This document shows positions 1 to 11,129 of a stretch of 64,000 nt of DNA, piece by piece. The stretch spans positions 62,001 to 126,000 of the forward strand of contig NZ_JASBQE010000012.1 in assembly GCF_029960785.1 (NCBI RefSeq). The letters are read 5' to 3'. A program made the translations under genes and the position numbers. Origin of the DNA: Polyangium sp. 15x6. Lineage in GTDB: Bacteria; Myxococcota_A; Polyangia; Polyangiales; Polyangiaceae. The notes below the pieces were generated by a model that had not been told where the DNA came from, did not search any database, and saw only the letters and a list, made by a program, of their open reading frames with translations. Each line of letters starts with the position of its first letter. Position 1 is the first letter of the stretch.

Positions 1-2
1 TC

Positions 3-731
3 GAGCAGTCCGGCGGCTCGCCCGAGAAGGCGCGCGCGCTCCTCCGCACGGCGCGCGCCGAGTTCGACGCGATCGGCTATCGCCTCGGCATGGCCCAGTG
101 CGACGTCACGCTCGCGCACTCGGATCATCGCGAAGGTCGGCTCGAAGAAGCGCGACGGGTGGCGCTCCTGTCGCGCCGGAGCTTCCGCGACCTCGGCAAC
201 CCGCGCGGCGAAGGCGCGTGCGAGCGTCTGCTCGCGATGACCGCGTTCGACGCAGGTCAGCTCGACATGGCGGACGCGCACGCGCGCGCCGCGACGGCGC
301 TCTTCGATCGGCTCGCCGATCCGTGGGGTCAGGTCGAGATCAAGATCATCGTCGCGCAGATCGCGCTCGAACGTGGACAAGCGGAGGTCGCGCGCGCGGC
401 GCTCGCCGAGTGCGAGGCCACGGGTCTCGCCGAAGCCGAGCCGAAGCAGCACCTCGCGCTCACGCGGGCGTGGCTCGCCTACCACGAGGGCCGGTTCCAG
501 GATGCTGCGCACGAGCTCGATCAGGCGCGCAAGACGTTCCAGGATCCGAGCCGCACCGGTGATCACACGCCCGAGCTCCTGCGCAGGTTCAGCCGCATGG
601 GCTGGCCCGCGCCCGCGAGCGAGACGATCACGGCATGGATGCGCGCGCTCTCCACGCGGAGCCCGCTCTCGACGCCGCCGCCCGCGGAGCAACCCGCCGC
701 GGCACCGCCCTCCGCGAAGCCCAGCAGCTAG
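3..731 (+). CDS. TPR-repeat protein, C-terminal part (5' end outside window)
   Basis: The reading frame is open from the first bases of the window, so this is the C-terminal 242 residues of a longer protein; an internal ATG at 90 is unlikely to be the true start. The visible part is made of alternating Ala/Leu/Arg-rich helix pairs of the tetratricopeptide type (for example the stretches around residues 45-80 and 100-150), and ends in a Pro/Ala-rich tail. Such TPR tails are common at the end of myxobacterial Ser/Thr kinase and AAA-type regulators, like the gene at 5428. The kinase or ATPase part, if any, lies outside the window. It converges on the LysM gene, whose stop codon overlaps its own by three bases. 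Confidence 0.75.
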   Translation, partial: EQSGGSPEKARALLRTARAEFDAIGYRLGMAQCDVTLAHSDHREGRLEEARRVALLSRRSFRDLGNPRGEGACERLLAMTAFDAGQLDMADAHARAATALFDRLADPWGQVEIKIIVAQIALERGQAEVARAALAECEATGLAEAEPKQHLALTRAWLAYHEGRFQDAAHELDQARKTFQDPSRTGDHTPELLRRFSRMGWPAPASETITAWMRALSTRSPLSTPPPAEQPAAAPPSAKPSS

Positions 732-2083
732 ACCCAGCCGTCGGGGATCACCGCAGGATCCAGGTCGCGCAGGCCGCGTTCGAGCAGGTCCGCGAGCACG
801 ACCGCGGCCTCGGGCGCGCCGGCTGCACGGGCGCGGTTCGAGAACGCTTCAATCTGCGCGAGCGCGTCACGGCGCGAGAGCACGCGGTAGTCGACGGCAG
901 GTAGGCCGAGGCTCCGGTATCCGTCGCGGATCACCGCGGCGTGGTGTGCTGCGAACCGAGGCGCGACGGTCCTGCCGTAGTAGAGCAGGCGAACCGTGTG
1001 ATCGCGCCGCGCCGAGAGCACGGCGCGTTCGTCCGCGGGAACGTCGGGGTGCGCGAGGAGCGCCTGCAGCGCGTCGTAGTAGTCGCGGAGCTGCCCGGAG
1101 TATGGATCGTCCACGACGAGGTCGCCGCTGTCGTAAAGCGCCTGGAGCGGTTCGAAGTATGCGAGGTCGATGCGCAGCGACTCGAGCGGTCGCGCTGCGT
1201 TGCCGTCATCGAGACCCGTGACGCGGCTCCAGACGACGACGCTCTCGCCCTTGCGCGTATCTTCCGCGATCGAACGATCGATCGTCTCCGCGCGCCCCCG
1301 CGTGGCGCGCTCCCAGAGCGTCTCGTGAATCGTCGCTCCGCTCTCCGCGCCGGGCGCCGATCCTGCGTAGGCCCAGATCGTCGCTACGTGCGGGAAGATC
1401 GCCTGCACGCGAAGGAGCGCGTACCGACCGCCCGAGTAACAGCCCGCGACGTGCACGTCCTCGATCGCGCGCGCCGCGCGGGGCATGGCCGTCGCGAGAT
1501 CGCCGAGCGCGTCGAGCGTGAGCGTGCCGTTCTCGTCGCCCCACACGCCCGCGCCCACGCTGTGCCCGGAGAGCACGAGTCGCGCGGGGATCGAGCGCCC
1601 CTTCTCCGCCTCGGCCCAGACCTCGGCGATCCGGCCGAGCTCGTCCCGCGCGTCCGGCGGCGTGCCTTCGAGCACGCGCGCGATCGCCGCGGTCTGATCC
1701 GGCGGCAGCGCGAGCGTCCGCGCGAAACCGAGCGCGCCCTCCTCGGTCGAGAGATCGTGCACCACGCCCGCCACGCGCAGTCGATCATCGCCCTCGGGCG
1801 AGTCGAGCACGGGCACCACGTCCGCCCCGGTCCTCACGAGCGCGCGGTGCTCGACGACCGCGCCCGGGTTCATCCCGACGAACAGGATGCCGTCGTTCGG
1901 CCCGCCCTCCGTGGGGATCTCGAGCTCCCATCCGATCTGCACGAAGCCCGGATTCGTGCGCAGACTCGGGTACGTGGCCGCGTTCGCGTCGACGAGTGCC
2001 CCGACCGAGATCTCGAAGCGCGCGGCGATACGCCCGAGGGTATCGCCGCGTCGAACGGTGTAGCGCTGTGAGGGTTGGGGCAT
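728..2083 (-). CDS. LysM-domain protein with caspase-like His/Cys pair
   Basis: A 451-residue protein with no obvious signal peptide. Residues 7-57 form a LysM module (YTVRRGDTLG start), which in known proteins binds peptidoglycan or similar glycans. The rest resembles no family I can name with certainty, but residues 168-218 carry a hydrophobic strand ending in SGHS (His174) and, about 40 residues later, a second strand ending in AGCYSGG (Cys215). This His...Cys-x-S-G spacing is the layout of caspase-fold peptidases (metacaspase, CHAT, clostripain), so a cysteine peptidase or a dead relative is inferred. The ATG at 2083 was chosen because the LysM begins just after it; the frame extends to 2224 but would overlap the neighbouring ftsH end. 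It follows the FtsH-like gene on the same strand after 77 bp. Confidence 0.7.
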   Translation of the reverse strand: MPQPSQRYTVRRGDTLGRIAARFEISVGALVDANAATYPSLRTNPGFVQIGWELEIPTEGGPNDGILFVGMNPGAVVEHRALVRTGADVVPVLDSPEGDDRLRVAGVVHDLSTEEGALGFARTLALPPDQTAAIARVLEGTPPDARDELGRIAEVWAEAEKGRSIPARLVLSGHSVGAGVWGDENGTLTLDALGDLATAMPRAARAIEDVHVAGCYSGGRYALLRVQAIFPHVATIWAYAGSAPGAESGATIHETLWERATRGRAETIDRSIAEDTRKGESVVVWSRVTGLDDGNAARPLESLRIDLAYFEPLQALYDSGDLVVDDPYSGQLRDYYDALQALLAHPDVPADERAVLSARRDHTVRLLYYGRTVAPRFAAHHAAVIRDGYRSLGLPAVDYRVLSRRDALAQIEAFSNRARAAGAPEAAVVLADLLERGLRDLDPAVIPDGWV

Positions 2084-2160
2084 GCGGAGAAGGATCTCGC
2101 TGCGCGGAGGGCCCGGCAAGCGCCGAGCAACTCCGCATGCCCGAAGGAGGGACGTACGTT

Positions 2161-3969
<1,809 letters not shown>

Positions 3970-4180
3970 CGCGTCGCACCTCGTCGCCCGACCCATCCGA
4001 TCCGGCTCGCAGTCGACCAAAACGGTCGCAACGGCCGGCGGTTTGCAGCCGGGGCGAAGCACGATAGCTGCGAGGAGGTTGTCCGCCAGCGTGGACGATG
4101 ACGTTTTATGCTCTGATTTCCGAGACTTACAGACTCGGCGAGCGGCCTGTTGCAGGCGTTGTTCCGGGTTTGTCCGGAAG
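3970..4180. other. Intergenic region between barrel gene and ftsH
   Basis: A 211-bp gap between two minus-strand genes. It contains a relatively AT-rich patch at about 4084-4135, unusual for this DNA, that could hold the ftsH promoter on the minus strand, but I could not pair a convincing -35 and -10. No terminator-like hairpin with a T-run was seen after the barrel gene. Confidence 0.4.
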
Positions 4181-5356
4181 TCAGAACGCGAGGCCGGCGC
4201 GAAGACGGAAACCGTTGATGGTCGCGCCATTCGAGCCGCCGAGCGGGCCGCCGAGCGGGACGAGGAATCCGAGCCCCGCGCGCACGGCGAGCGACTTTCC
4301 GACGGGGATCGTGCTGTTCACGTCGGGCTCGATCACGAACTGCGCGCCGGAGTAGTCGCTCGTGCCCTTGGTGACCGGCTGCTGGGAGACCGCGAGCCAC
4401 GCGCGCAGGCCCGGCGAGATCATTCCGTCGAGGAAGTCGTAGAAGAACGACGCGTTCGTCACCCAGTTGTACGCGGGCGAGTGCAGCGTGCCGGCGGCCT
4501 CGCTCTCGGGCGCGCCGCCACCCGTCTTGATCATGAGCTCGAACTTCGTGCTCGCCGCGAAGTGCAGCAGGCGCGTGTCGTAAGCGAAGCCGACGCTCGG
4601 CGTCGCGCCGAGGCGGTTCGGCGTGTAGGGCGCTTGCTCCTCCCATCCACGCGCGCCGGCGACGGCCTGGTTCAAGAGCGCCTGCGGCCTCGCGCCTGCC
4701 GCGTCCTGCTCGGGGAACATGTCGCCCTGCGCGGTGGGCACGGCGATCGCGAGGCTCACGGGCAACGTCATGCGTCGCATCAACTTGAAGCGCGCGTGCA
4801 CGCTCACCTCGATGTTGCCGAGCACGGACGAGTCGACGGGGTTCTCGATCGGGCCGTCGACGCTGCCCGTCGCGAAGGGCACGCGCGCGCCGATCGCCCA
4901 CGTCTCGTTCAGTCGCCAGAAGAAGTACGGAACGAACGAGGCGACGGTGACGTCGGTGGGATTCGTATCGCTGAGGACATCGCGGGTCTCACCGAAGCCG
5001 ATCACCATGTCGACGCCGACTTCGCGCGGCGGGAGCGTGCGGTAGTTCTCGGCCTTCGCCTCCTCCGCCTTCTCATCCTCTTCCCGCTTCTTCGCGCCCG
5101 TCTTGCCGGAGGGCGCAAATTTCCCCTCGTCATCCGAGCCGCCGACGCCCCAGTCGCCCTCCTGCGCGGGTGGGAGCGGCGGGGGCTCGGCCGGCGGCGG
5201 AGGCGGCGCATCCGGGTCGATCTCCATGTCGGTCCCCTTGCTCGGCGGCGCCTGGGCGAAGGCGAGCGCGGGGACGGCGACGAGCGCGAGGGCGAAGGCG
5301 GAGAAGCCGACGGCGAGCTTCCGCTTGCTGCGGGCGAAGGGCGTGGGGCGTAGCAT
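4181..5356 (-). CDS. Predicted outer-membrane beta-barrel protein
   Basis: A 391-residue exported protein. The N-terminus has a basic start, a hydrophobic core and an AFA cleavage site before residue 36, typical of a Sec signal peptide. A Pro-rich and then Lys/Glu-rich linker (about residues 45-95) leads to a region of alternating strands rich in Tyr, Phe and Gly, and the chain ends in RAGLAF, a terminal-aromatic signature recognised by the BAM machinery. It resembles transporter-type barrels of unknown substrate; no specific family is claimed. The ATG at 5356 was chosen because it directly precedes the signal peptide. It is divergent from the kinase gene, with 71 bp between the two starts. 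Confidence 0.72.
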   Translation of the reverse strand: MLRPTPFARSKRKLAVGFSAFALALVAVPALAFAQAPPSKGTDMEIDPDAPPPPPAEPPPLPPAQEGDWGVGGSDDEGKFAPSGKTGAKKREEDEKAEEAKAENYRTLPPREVGVDMVIGFGETRDVLSDTNPTDVTVASFVPYFFWRLNETWAIGARVPFATGSVDGPIENPVDSSVLGNIEVSVHARFKLMRRMTLPVSLAIAVPTAQGDMFPEQDAAGARPQALLNQAVAGARGWEEQAPYTPNRLGATPSVGFAYDTRLLHFAASTKFELMIKTGGGAPESEAAGTLHSPAYNWVTNASFFYDFLDGMISPGLRAWLAVSQQPVTKGTSDYSGAQFVIEPDVNSTIPVGKSLAVRAGLGFLVPLGGPLGGSNGATINGFRLRAGLAF

Positions 5357-5427
5357 GCTCGATGTCACGGGAGTGGGCCGCGACGCTACCATGCAGCCGA
5401 GGCGTCCGTCTCCCGGCGCGCGCAACG

Positions 5428-8400
5428 ATGGCCATGCACCCCGACCAGCTCGCCGACTTCGAGATCCTGCGCCGCCTCGGCGCAGGCGGCATGGCCGAGG
5501 TGTTCCTCGCCAAGAAGCGCGGCGCCGAGGGCACGTACAAGCTGCTCGTCGTCAAACGCGTGCTGCCGGCGCACGGCTCGTCGTGGCGGTTCCGCTCGAT
5601 GTTCGTCGAGGAGGCGCACCTCGCGACGCGCCTGAACCACCCGAACATCGTCCAGGTCTACGAGTTCAGCGACCACGGCGACGACGGGCTGCTCCTCTCG
5701 ATGGAGTACGTCGAGGGCTTCGACCTCGGCAAGATCATGTCGACGGCGAAGCGCATCGGCGCGCGGATCCCGCCGTTCGTCGCGGCATACATCGTCTCCG
5801 AGGCAGCCAAGGGCCTGCACTACGCCCACGAGCGCAAGGACGAGGGCGGCGTGCCGCTCGCCATCGTCCACCGCGACATCTCGCCGCAGAACATTTTGCT
5901 CTCGTACGAAGGCGCGGTGAAGATCGCCGACTTCGGCATCGCGACCGCAAACCTCTTCCGCGAGGAGGCCGGGGTGCTGAAGGGCAAATTCGGGTACATG
6001 TCGCCCGAGCAGGCCCGCGGCGAGCGCGTCGATCGAAGAGGCGACGTCTACGCGCTCGGCGTCGTGCTGTACGAGATGCTCGCGCTCCGATCGCCGTACG
6101 GGAAGCTCGACGACGACGCGCTGCTCGAAGCCGTGAAGACGGGCGCGTTCCAGCCTCCGTCGACGTACGTGAGCGACGTGCCGCCCGAGCTCGAATCCAT
6201 CGTCCTCAAGGCGATGCGGGGCCCGCGGGAGCACCGCTTCCAGACCGCGCGCGACATGAGCGCCGCGATCATGCGCACGCTGCTGGCGAAGCAGGAGCTC
6301 GTCGACTCGGCGTCGATCGAGGCGATGCTGCTCGAGCTGTTCGGCCGCGAGCTCGAGCTGCCGCTCGCGAGCCCGCGCGAGGCTCCGGAGGCCGCGACGC
6401 TCGCCGCGGTGCCGCTCGCGCGGACGCCGTCCGACGGGACGAACGGCGAGAAGCCCACGCGTGTCGCCCGCGAGGTCCGGCACGTCGCGGTCGTCACGCT
6501 GCGCATCGACGGCACGGTCGATCTCGAGAGCGCGCACGGCAAACAGGCGGCGCGGCGAATGGGCACGTCGATCCGGCAGACGCTCGACGACATCGCGTTC
6601 AAGCGCGGCGCGGTGTGGTCGTGGGAGTCGCTGTGGTCGGCGCGTGCCGTCGTCGGCCTCATGGCGAACCCTTCGCGCGCCGCGGCCGACGCCGCGACGC
6701 TCGCGATCGACGTGCACGAGGCGCTCGCCGGCGCGAGCGAGGATCTGCCGGCGCCGCTGCGCGCGTCGATCGGCATCGTGCGTGGCATCGCCTCCGGGGA
6801 GCGTGATCCGCAAGGCCACCTCGTGCGGCACACGCTGCAAGAGCCTGCGGATCTGCTCGCGGATCGCGTGGGCGCCGCGACGCCGTTCGGCAAGACGTGG
6901 GTCGCGGGCGGCGTCTACCGCCTCGTGCGGCGCGACTTCCGCTGGGGCGAGGCGCCGAGCCTCACGCTCGGCGACACGGGCGGCCACCGCGTCCCCGCGC
7001 AGATGCGCCTCTACGCGCTCGATCGATTGCTCACGCGCGAGGAGCGTACGGCGGAGCTCGCGCTCGGCCAGAGTGATCTCGTCGGACGCGACGCCGAGAA
7101 GGCGGACCTCTACGCCGCGTATCACCGCGCCGTCTCGCCGCCGCTCGGCGGCGTGCCGGGATCGCCGCCTTCCTCGGAGGCGTACTCCTCGCAGGAATCT
7201 CCGAGTGGCCCGAAAACGCAGGCGGGAGACGCGACGCCGCTCTCGCGCAGGTCCTTCGGCGAGCTCGTCGCGCGCGTGGTCGTCGGCGAGATGGGCATCG
7301 GCAAGACCGCGCTCGTCTCGACGTTCCTCTCGGAGCTCCCGAGTGGCGCGCGCGTGGTGCAAGTCGAGTGCTCGCCCGTGAAGATGGAGCTGCCCCTCGC
7401 CACCGTCGCCGACGTCGTGCGCGACGTGACGGGCATGGACCTCGACAACTCGCTCGACGAGGCGCAAGGCGCGCTGCGCGACGTCTTCGGCCCCTTCGCC
7501 CGCACCCCGAGCGCGCCGCGCGAGATCCAGCGCCTCGCCGAGCTCGTGACCGGCAAGCACGGCGATCACCAGGAAGAGGACGCGAGCAACTACCGCCACG
7601 ACCTCGTCGTCCAGGGCATACGCCACCTGCTCGCCGGGCTCGCGCGCAGGCAGCCGATCGTCGTCGTGGTCGACGGCCTGCAGTGGGCCGATCGCGCGAG
7701 CCTCGAGCTCTTGAAGGAGCTGCTCCGCAGACCGGATCCGCTCCCGATCCTCGTCGTGCTCGTGACCCGCGCCGACGAGCGCGTGCTGCCGTACGTCGAG
7801 GGCCTCGTGCGGATCGAGCTGCGCGGGCTCGAACCCGAAGAACAAGTGCGCCTCGTCGAAGCGCGGCTCGGCGTCCGCGAAGGCGTCGCGGCCGTGTGCA
7901 GCGAGCTCGTCCCGCGCGTCGCGGGCAACCCCTTCTTCCTGCTCGAGATGGTCGACGCGTTGCTCGAACGCGGCACGCTGGAGATCGTCGAGCGCGACGA
8001 AGGCCTCCACGAGCTCGTGCGGCACGAGCGCCCCGGCGAGCGCAGCGAGGCCCTGCCCTCCACGCTCGAACAGCTCATCGGTGATCGTCTGCGTGAGCTG
8101 CCGCTCGCCGAGCACGACGTCGTCGACTGGCTCGCCGTCGCCGGAGGCCCGCTGACGGAGACCGACATCCTCGCGCTCGCGCGCCTCCCCGACGACGAGG
8201 CGATCACGCGCCTCTGCGCGCGCGGGCTCTGCGATCGGCGCGCCGGATCGGTCGATTTCCGCATTCCACTCGCGCGAGACGTCGCCTACCTCGCGCTCGA
8301 CACGGCGAAGCGCTCGCGCATGCACCTCTCGCTCGGCGAGCATCTCTCTCGCACGCCGCTCGCGCGTGGCCTCTCCGCGGCGATCGTCGCACGCCACCTC

Positions 8401-9858
8401 GCGCGCGGCGAGGCCGCCGTGCCCGCCGCGGAGATGTACCTCGAAGCCGCGGGCGCCGCGCGCGCGACGCATCAGGAGCAGCTCGCGCTCCGCTACTACC
8501 TCCGCGCGCTCTCCCTGCTCCCGCCCGAGGATTCGCGCCGCATGAACGCACATGCCGCGCTCGAAGCGATCTACCGGCACCTCGGCCGCCGGAGCGAGCG
8601 CCGCAAGCACCTCGAAGCGTTACGCAAGCTCGCGCGGCAGAGCGGCAAGGCGCGCGGCGTCGCGCTCGCCCTCGTCCGCACCGCGCGCCTCGACTGCGAT
8701 GATGGCCACCTCGCGCGCGGCTTGCCCGTCGCGCAGCGCGCCACCGAGATCGCGCGCCTCGCGCGACAGCCTGCGCTCGAGGTCGAGGCGTACACGATCC
8801 TCGCCGAGATCCTCGGCGATCTCGGCGACGTGCAGGGCGCCATCGACGCCTGCGAGCGCGCGCTCGAGGTCACGCACACTGCCAAGCTCCAGCCGCGCCT
8901 GCGCGCCGAGGTGCTCCGATCGAAAGGCGTCCTGCTCCGACGCATCGGCCGCGTCGAGGAAGCAGCCGCGGCACACGCCGAGGCCATCGCGGTCTTCCGC
9001 GCCGTCGGTGCGCGCCGCAGCGAAGCGCGCGCGAAGAACGCCCTCGCCTACGCCATGTTCGTCATGGAGCGCTTCGAGGACGCGATCGCGCTCGGCCTCT
9101 CCTCCATCGGCATCGACCTCGCCATCGGCGGCCGCTTCCAGATCGCCAAGACGCTCAGCAACGTCGGCCAAGCCTACGCGCGCCTCGGCGACACCGAGCG
9201 CGGCCTCAGCTACCTCAAGCGCGCGCGCGAGGCGCACGAGCGCTACGCCGATCAGGACTCGCGCGCCGACACGCTCCTCTGCTCCGCGGAGATCCTCATC
9301 GAGCTCGGCATCATCTCCGAAGCCGCCACGATGTGCGGCGACGCGGGCGCGCTCGTGGCCGTCACCGGAAGCGCGTACGACACCGTGCACGAGCGCATCG
9401 TCCGCGCCCTCCTCGCGCGCGCCGAGCATCGCCCGCAGGAGGCCGTCGTCCACGCGCAGGCCGCGCGCAAGCTCGCCGAGCCGCAAGGTCTTTTGAGCTA
9501 CCACATTCACGCGACCGCCATCGAAGCCGCCGCGCGCGTCGACGCGGGCGAGCATCACACCGGTGTCCTGCTCGCTCGCACGGCGCTCGGCGCGATCGAA
9601 GCCACGAGCTTCTCCGAGTACGGCATCGAGGTCCGCGCGCTCTGCATCGAAGCGCTGCGCAAAGGCAGCTCCAGCGGTGCTCGTGACGCGCTGCTCCGCG
9701 CCGCGACGCACGTACGCAAGGTCGCCGGGTACGTCCGAGATGCTCGCCTCCGCGCGCTCTTCTTGCGAAGACCCGTCGTCGAGCGCATTCTGTCCGAGGC
9801 AGACGGATCGGACCTTCCTTCTCGGTCGGATCCGCTCAGTCGCGGCGGAATGGCATGA
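5428..9858 (+). CDS. Ser/Thr kinase fused to cyclase-like, AAA ATPase and TPR domains
   Basis: A 1476-residue multidomain regulator. Residues 10-285 are a Hanks-type kinase: glycine loop GAGGMAEV, catalytic Lys in VVKR, HRD at 148-150 followed by ISPQN, DFG, and an SPEQ activation-loop end; all key residues are present. About 347-530 looks like a degenerate class III nucleotide-cyclase fold, without obvious metal-binding Asp pairs. A P-loop ATPase follows (GEMGIGKT at 620-627, Walker B VVVVDG near 745), as in LuxR/AfsR-type STAND proteins. From about 1000 to the end are TPR-like helical repeats. The ATG at 5428 lies just before the kinase fold; longer in-frame GTG starts run antisense to the barrel gene. 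Its stop overlaps the patatin start (ATGA), indicating translational coupling. Confidence 0.9.
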   Translation: MAMHPDQLADFEILRRLGAGGMAEVFLAKKRGAEGTYKLLVVKRVLPAHGSSWRFRSMFVEEAHLATRLNHPNIVQVYEFSDHGDDGLLLSMEYVEGFDLGKIMSTAKRIGARIPPFVAAYIVSEAAKGLHYAHERKDEGGVPLAIVHRDISPQNILLSYEGAVKIADFGIATANLFREEAGVLKGKFGYMSPEQARGERVDRRGDVYALGVVLYEMLALRSPYGKLDDDALLEAVKTGAFQPPSTYVSDVPPELESIVLKAMRGPREHRFQTARDMSAAIMRTLLAKQELVDSASIEAMLLELFGRELELPLASPREAPEAATLAAVPLARTPSDGTNGEKPTRVAREVRHVAVVTLRIDGTVDLESAHGKQAARRMGTSIRQTLDDIAFKRGAVWSWESLWSARAVVGLMANPSRAAADAATLAIDVHEALAGASEDLPAPLRASIGIVRGIASGERDPQGHLVRHTLQEPADLLADRVGAATPFGKTWVAGGVYRLVRRDFRWGEAPSLTLGDTGGHRVPAQMRLYALDRLLTREERTAELALGQSDLVGRDAEKADLYAAYHRAVSPPLGGVPGSPPSSEAYSSQESPSGPKTQAGDATPLSRRSFGELVARVVVGEMGIGKTALVSTFLSELPSGARVVQVECSPVKMELPLATVADVVRDVTGMDLDNSLDEAQGALRDVFGPFARTPSAPREIQRLAELVTGKHGDHQEEDASNYRHDLVVQGIRHLLAGLARRQPIVVVVDGLQWADRASLELLKELLRRPDPLPILVVLVTRADERVLPYVEGLVRIELRGLEPEEQVRLVEARLGVREGVAAVCSELVPRVAGNPFFLLEMVDALLERGTLEIVERDEGLHELVRHERPGERSEALPSTLEQLIGDRLRELPLAEHDVVDWLAVAGGPLTETDILALARLPDDEAITRLCARGLCDRRAGSVDFRIPLARDVAYLALDTAKRSRMHLSLGEHLSRTPLARGLSAAIVARHLARGEAAVPAAEMYLEAAGAARATHQEQLALRYYLRALSLLPPEDSRRMNAHAALEAIYRHLGRRSERRKHLEALRKLARQSGKARGVALALVRTARLDCDDGHLARGLPVAQRATEIARLARQPALEVEAYTILAEILGDLGDVQGAIDACERALEVTHTAKLQPRLRAEVLRSKGVLLRRIGRVEEAAAAHAEAIAVFRAVGARRSEARAKNALAYAMFVMERFEDAIALGLSSIGIDLAIGGRFQIAKTLSNVGQAYARLGDTERGLSYLKRAREAHERYADQDSRADTLLCSAEILIELGIISEAATMCGDAGALVAVTGSAYDTVHERIVRALLARAEHRPQEAVVHAQAARKLAEPQGLLSYHIHATAIEAAARVDAGEHHTGVLLARTALGAIEATSFSEYGIEVRALCIEALRKGSSSGARDALLRAATHVRKVAGYVRDARLRALFLRRPVVERILSEADGSDLPSRSDPLSRGGMA

Positions 9859-11129
9859 GTTCGAAGACCACGAAGCGAGCGGGTGCGAGCCGACGAAAGG
9901 TCGCGTTGATCCTGTCGGGCGGCGGCGCGCGCGGCGCGTACGAGGTCGGCGTCTTGTCGTACGTGCTCGACAATTTCGCCCGCGTGCGCGGCGCGGTCCC
10001 GCGCATCGACATCCTCTGCGGCACCTCGGTCGGCGCGATCAACGCGTGTTTCCTCGCTGCGCACCTCGGCGACGCCACGACGGGCATCCGCCGCCTCGCG
10101 AACCTCTGGACCGAGCTCGATCTGCCGGACGTGCTCGGCTTCGGCCTTCGCCAGGCCGTGAGCCTCCCGCGCGTGCTCCTCGGCGGCGGCAAGGCGGCGG
10201 CCGGCGTCTTCGACGTCACGCCGATGGCCAAGCTCGTCGAGCGCGAGATCCCGTGGCGGGCCATCGCGCGCACGCTGCGCCGCGGCCACCTCGGCGCGCT
10301 CAGCGTCTCGGCCACCGAGGTCGCGTCGGGTCGCACGGTCATCTTCATGCAGACCGGCCCCGACGGCGCGCTCCCCACGACGGCGCCGCCGCGCACGCTC
10401 ATCCGCGGCGCGCACATCGGCCCGCTGCACGCGCTCGCCTCCGCGGCGATCCCCATCTTGTTTCCGCCTGTCCGCATCGGCCGCGAGCTCTTCATGGACG
10501 GCGGCGTCCGGCAGAACACGCCCATCGCGCCGGCGATCCGGCTCGGCGCGACGCACGTCTTCGCGATCGGACTCTCGCGCGAGCTCACGGGCCCGAGCAC
10601 CATGCCCGAGGACGAGAAGCCGCCGGGCGCGGCCTTCCTGCTCGGCAAGATCCTGAACGCGTTCCTCCTCGACCACATCCAGACGGACCTCGAGGTGATG
10701 ACGCGCTTGAACCACATCATCGAGGACGCGGAGAACACGTTCGGCACCGAGTTCCTGGACAAGGTCAACGTGAGCGCCGAGCGACGCGGCACGATGCCGT
10801 ACAACCGCATCCACTCGCTCGTGGTGCGCCCGAGCGAGGACATCGGCCGTCTCGCGGCCGAGTACGTGCGTCGCGGCAACATCCATGGCGGCCCGGCGTT
10901 CGCGCGGCGCATGCTCACGCTCGTCGACGTCGGCGAGGCGACCGAGGCGGACCTCGCGAGTTACCTGCTCTTCGACGGCGCCTTCGCGCGCAGGCTCATC
11001 GACCTCGGCCGCGCCGACGCCGAGGCCCGCAGGCACGACATCGCCGACTTTTTCGGCAGCGCGGCCGAGGACGACGAGCCGCGCCACGCCGAGAACTCGA
11101 GCTGGACGATCCCGCCTCCCGTCGAGTGA
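9855..11129 (+). CDS. Patatin-like phospholipase
   Basis: A 424-residue serine lipid acyl hydrolase of the patatin/RssA family. The oxyanion motif GGGARGAYEVG is at about residues 23-33, the nucleophile Ser sits in GTSVG near residue 58, and the catalytic Asp is in DGGVRQNTP near residue 216, so the Ser-Asp dyad is complete. No signal peptide is seen, so it is probably cytoplasmic or membrane-associated. Its ATG overlaps the kinase stop by four bases, so the two are almost certainly co-translated; control of the lipase by the kinase, or a shared output, is an inference from that coupling. Substrate is unknown. Confidence 0.9.
   Translation: MSSKTTKRAGASRRKVALILSGGGARGAYEVGVLSYVLDNFARVRGAVPRIDILCGTSVGAINACFLAAHLGDATTGIRRLANLWTELDLPDVLGFGLRQAVSLPRVLLGGGKAAAGVFDVTPMAKLVEREIPWRAIARTLRRGHLGALSVSATEVASGRTVIFMQTGPDGALPTTAPPRTLIRGAHIGPLHALASAAIPILFPPVRIGRELFMDGGVRQNTPIAPAIRLGATHVFAIGLSRELTGPSTMPEDEKPPGAAFLLGKILNAFLLDHIQTDLEVMTRLNHIIEDAENTFGTEFLDKVNVSAERRGTMPYNRIHSLVVRPSEDIGRLAAEYVRRGNIHGGPAFARRMLTLVDVGEATEADLASYLLFDGAFARRLIDLGRADAEARRHDIADFFGSAAEDDEPRHAENSSWTIPPPVE

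Noticed and set aside
5386-8610. A 1074-codon minus-strand frame antisense to the kinase
   Set aside because: Arg/Glu/His/Ala-rich with no domain, exactly mirroring the kinase codons; the plus strand has all kinase motifs.
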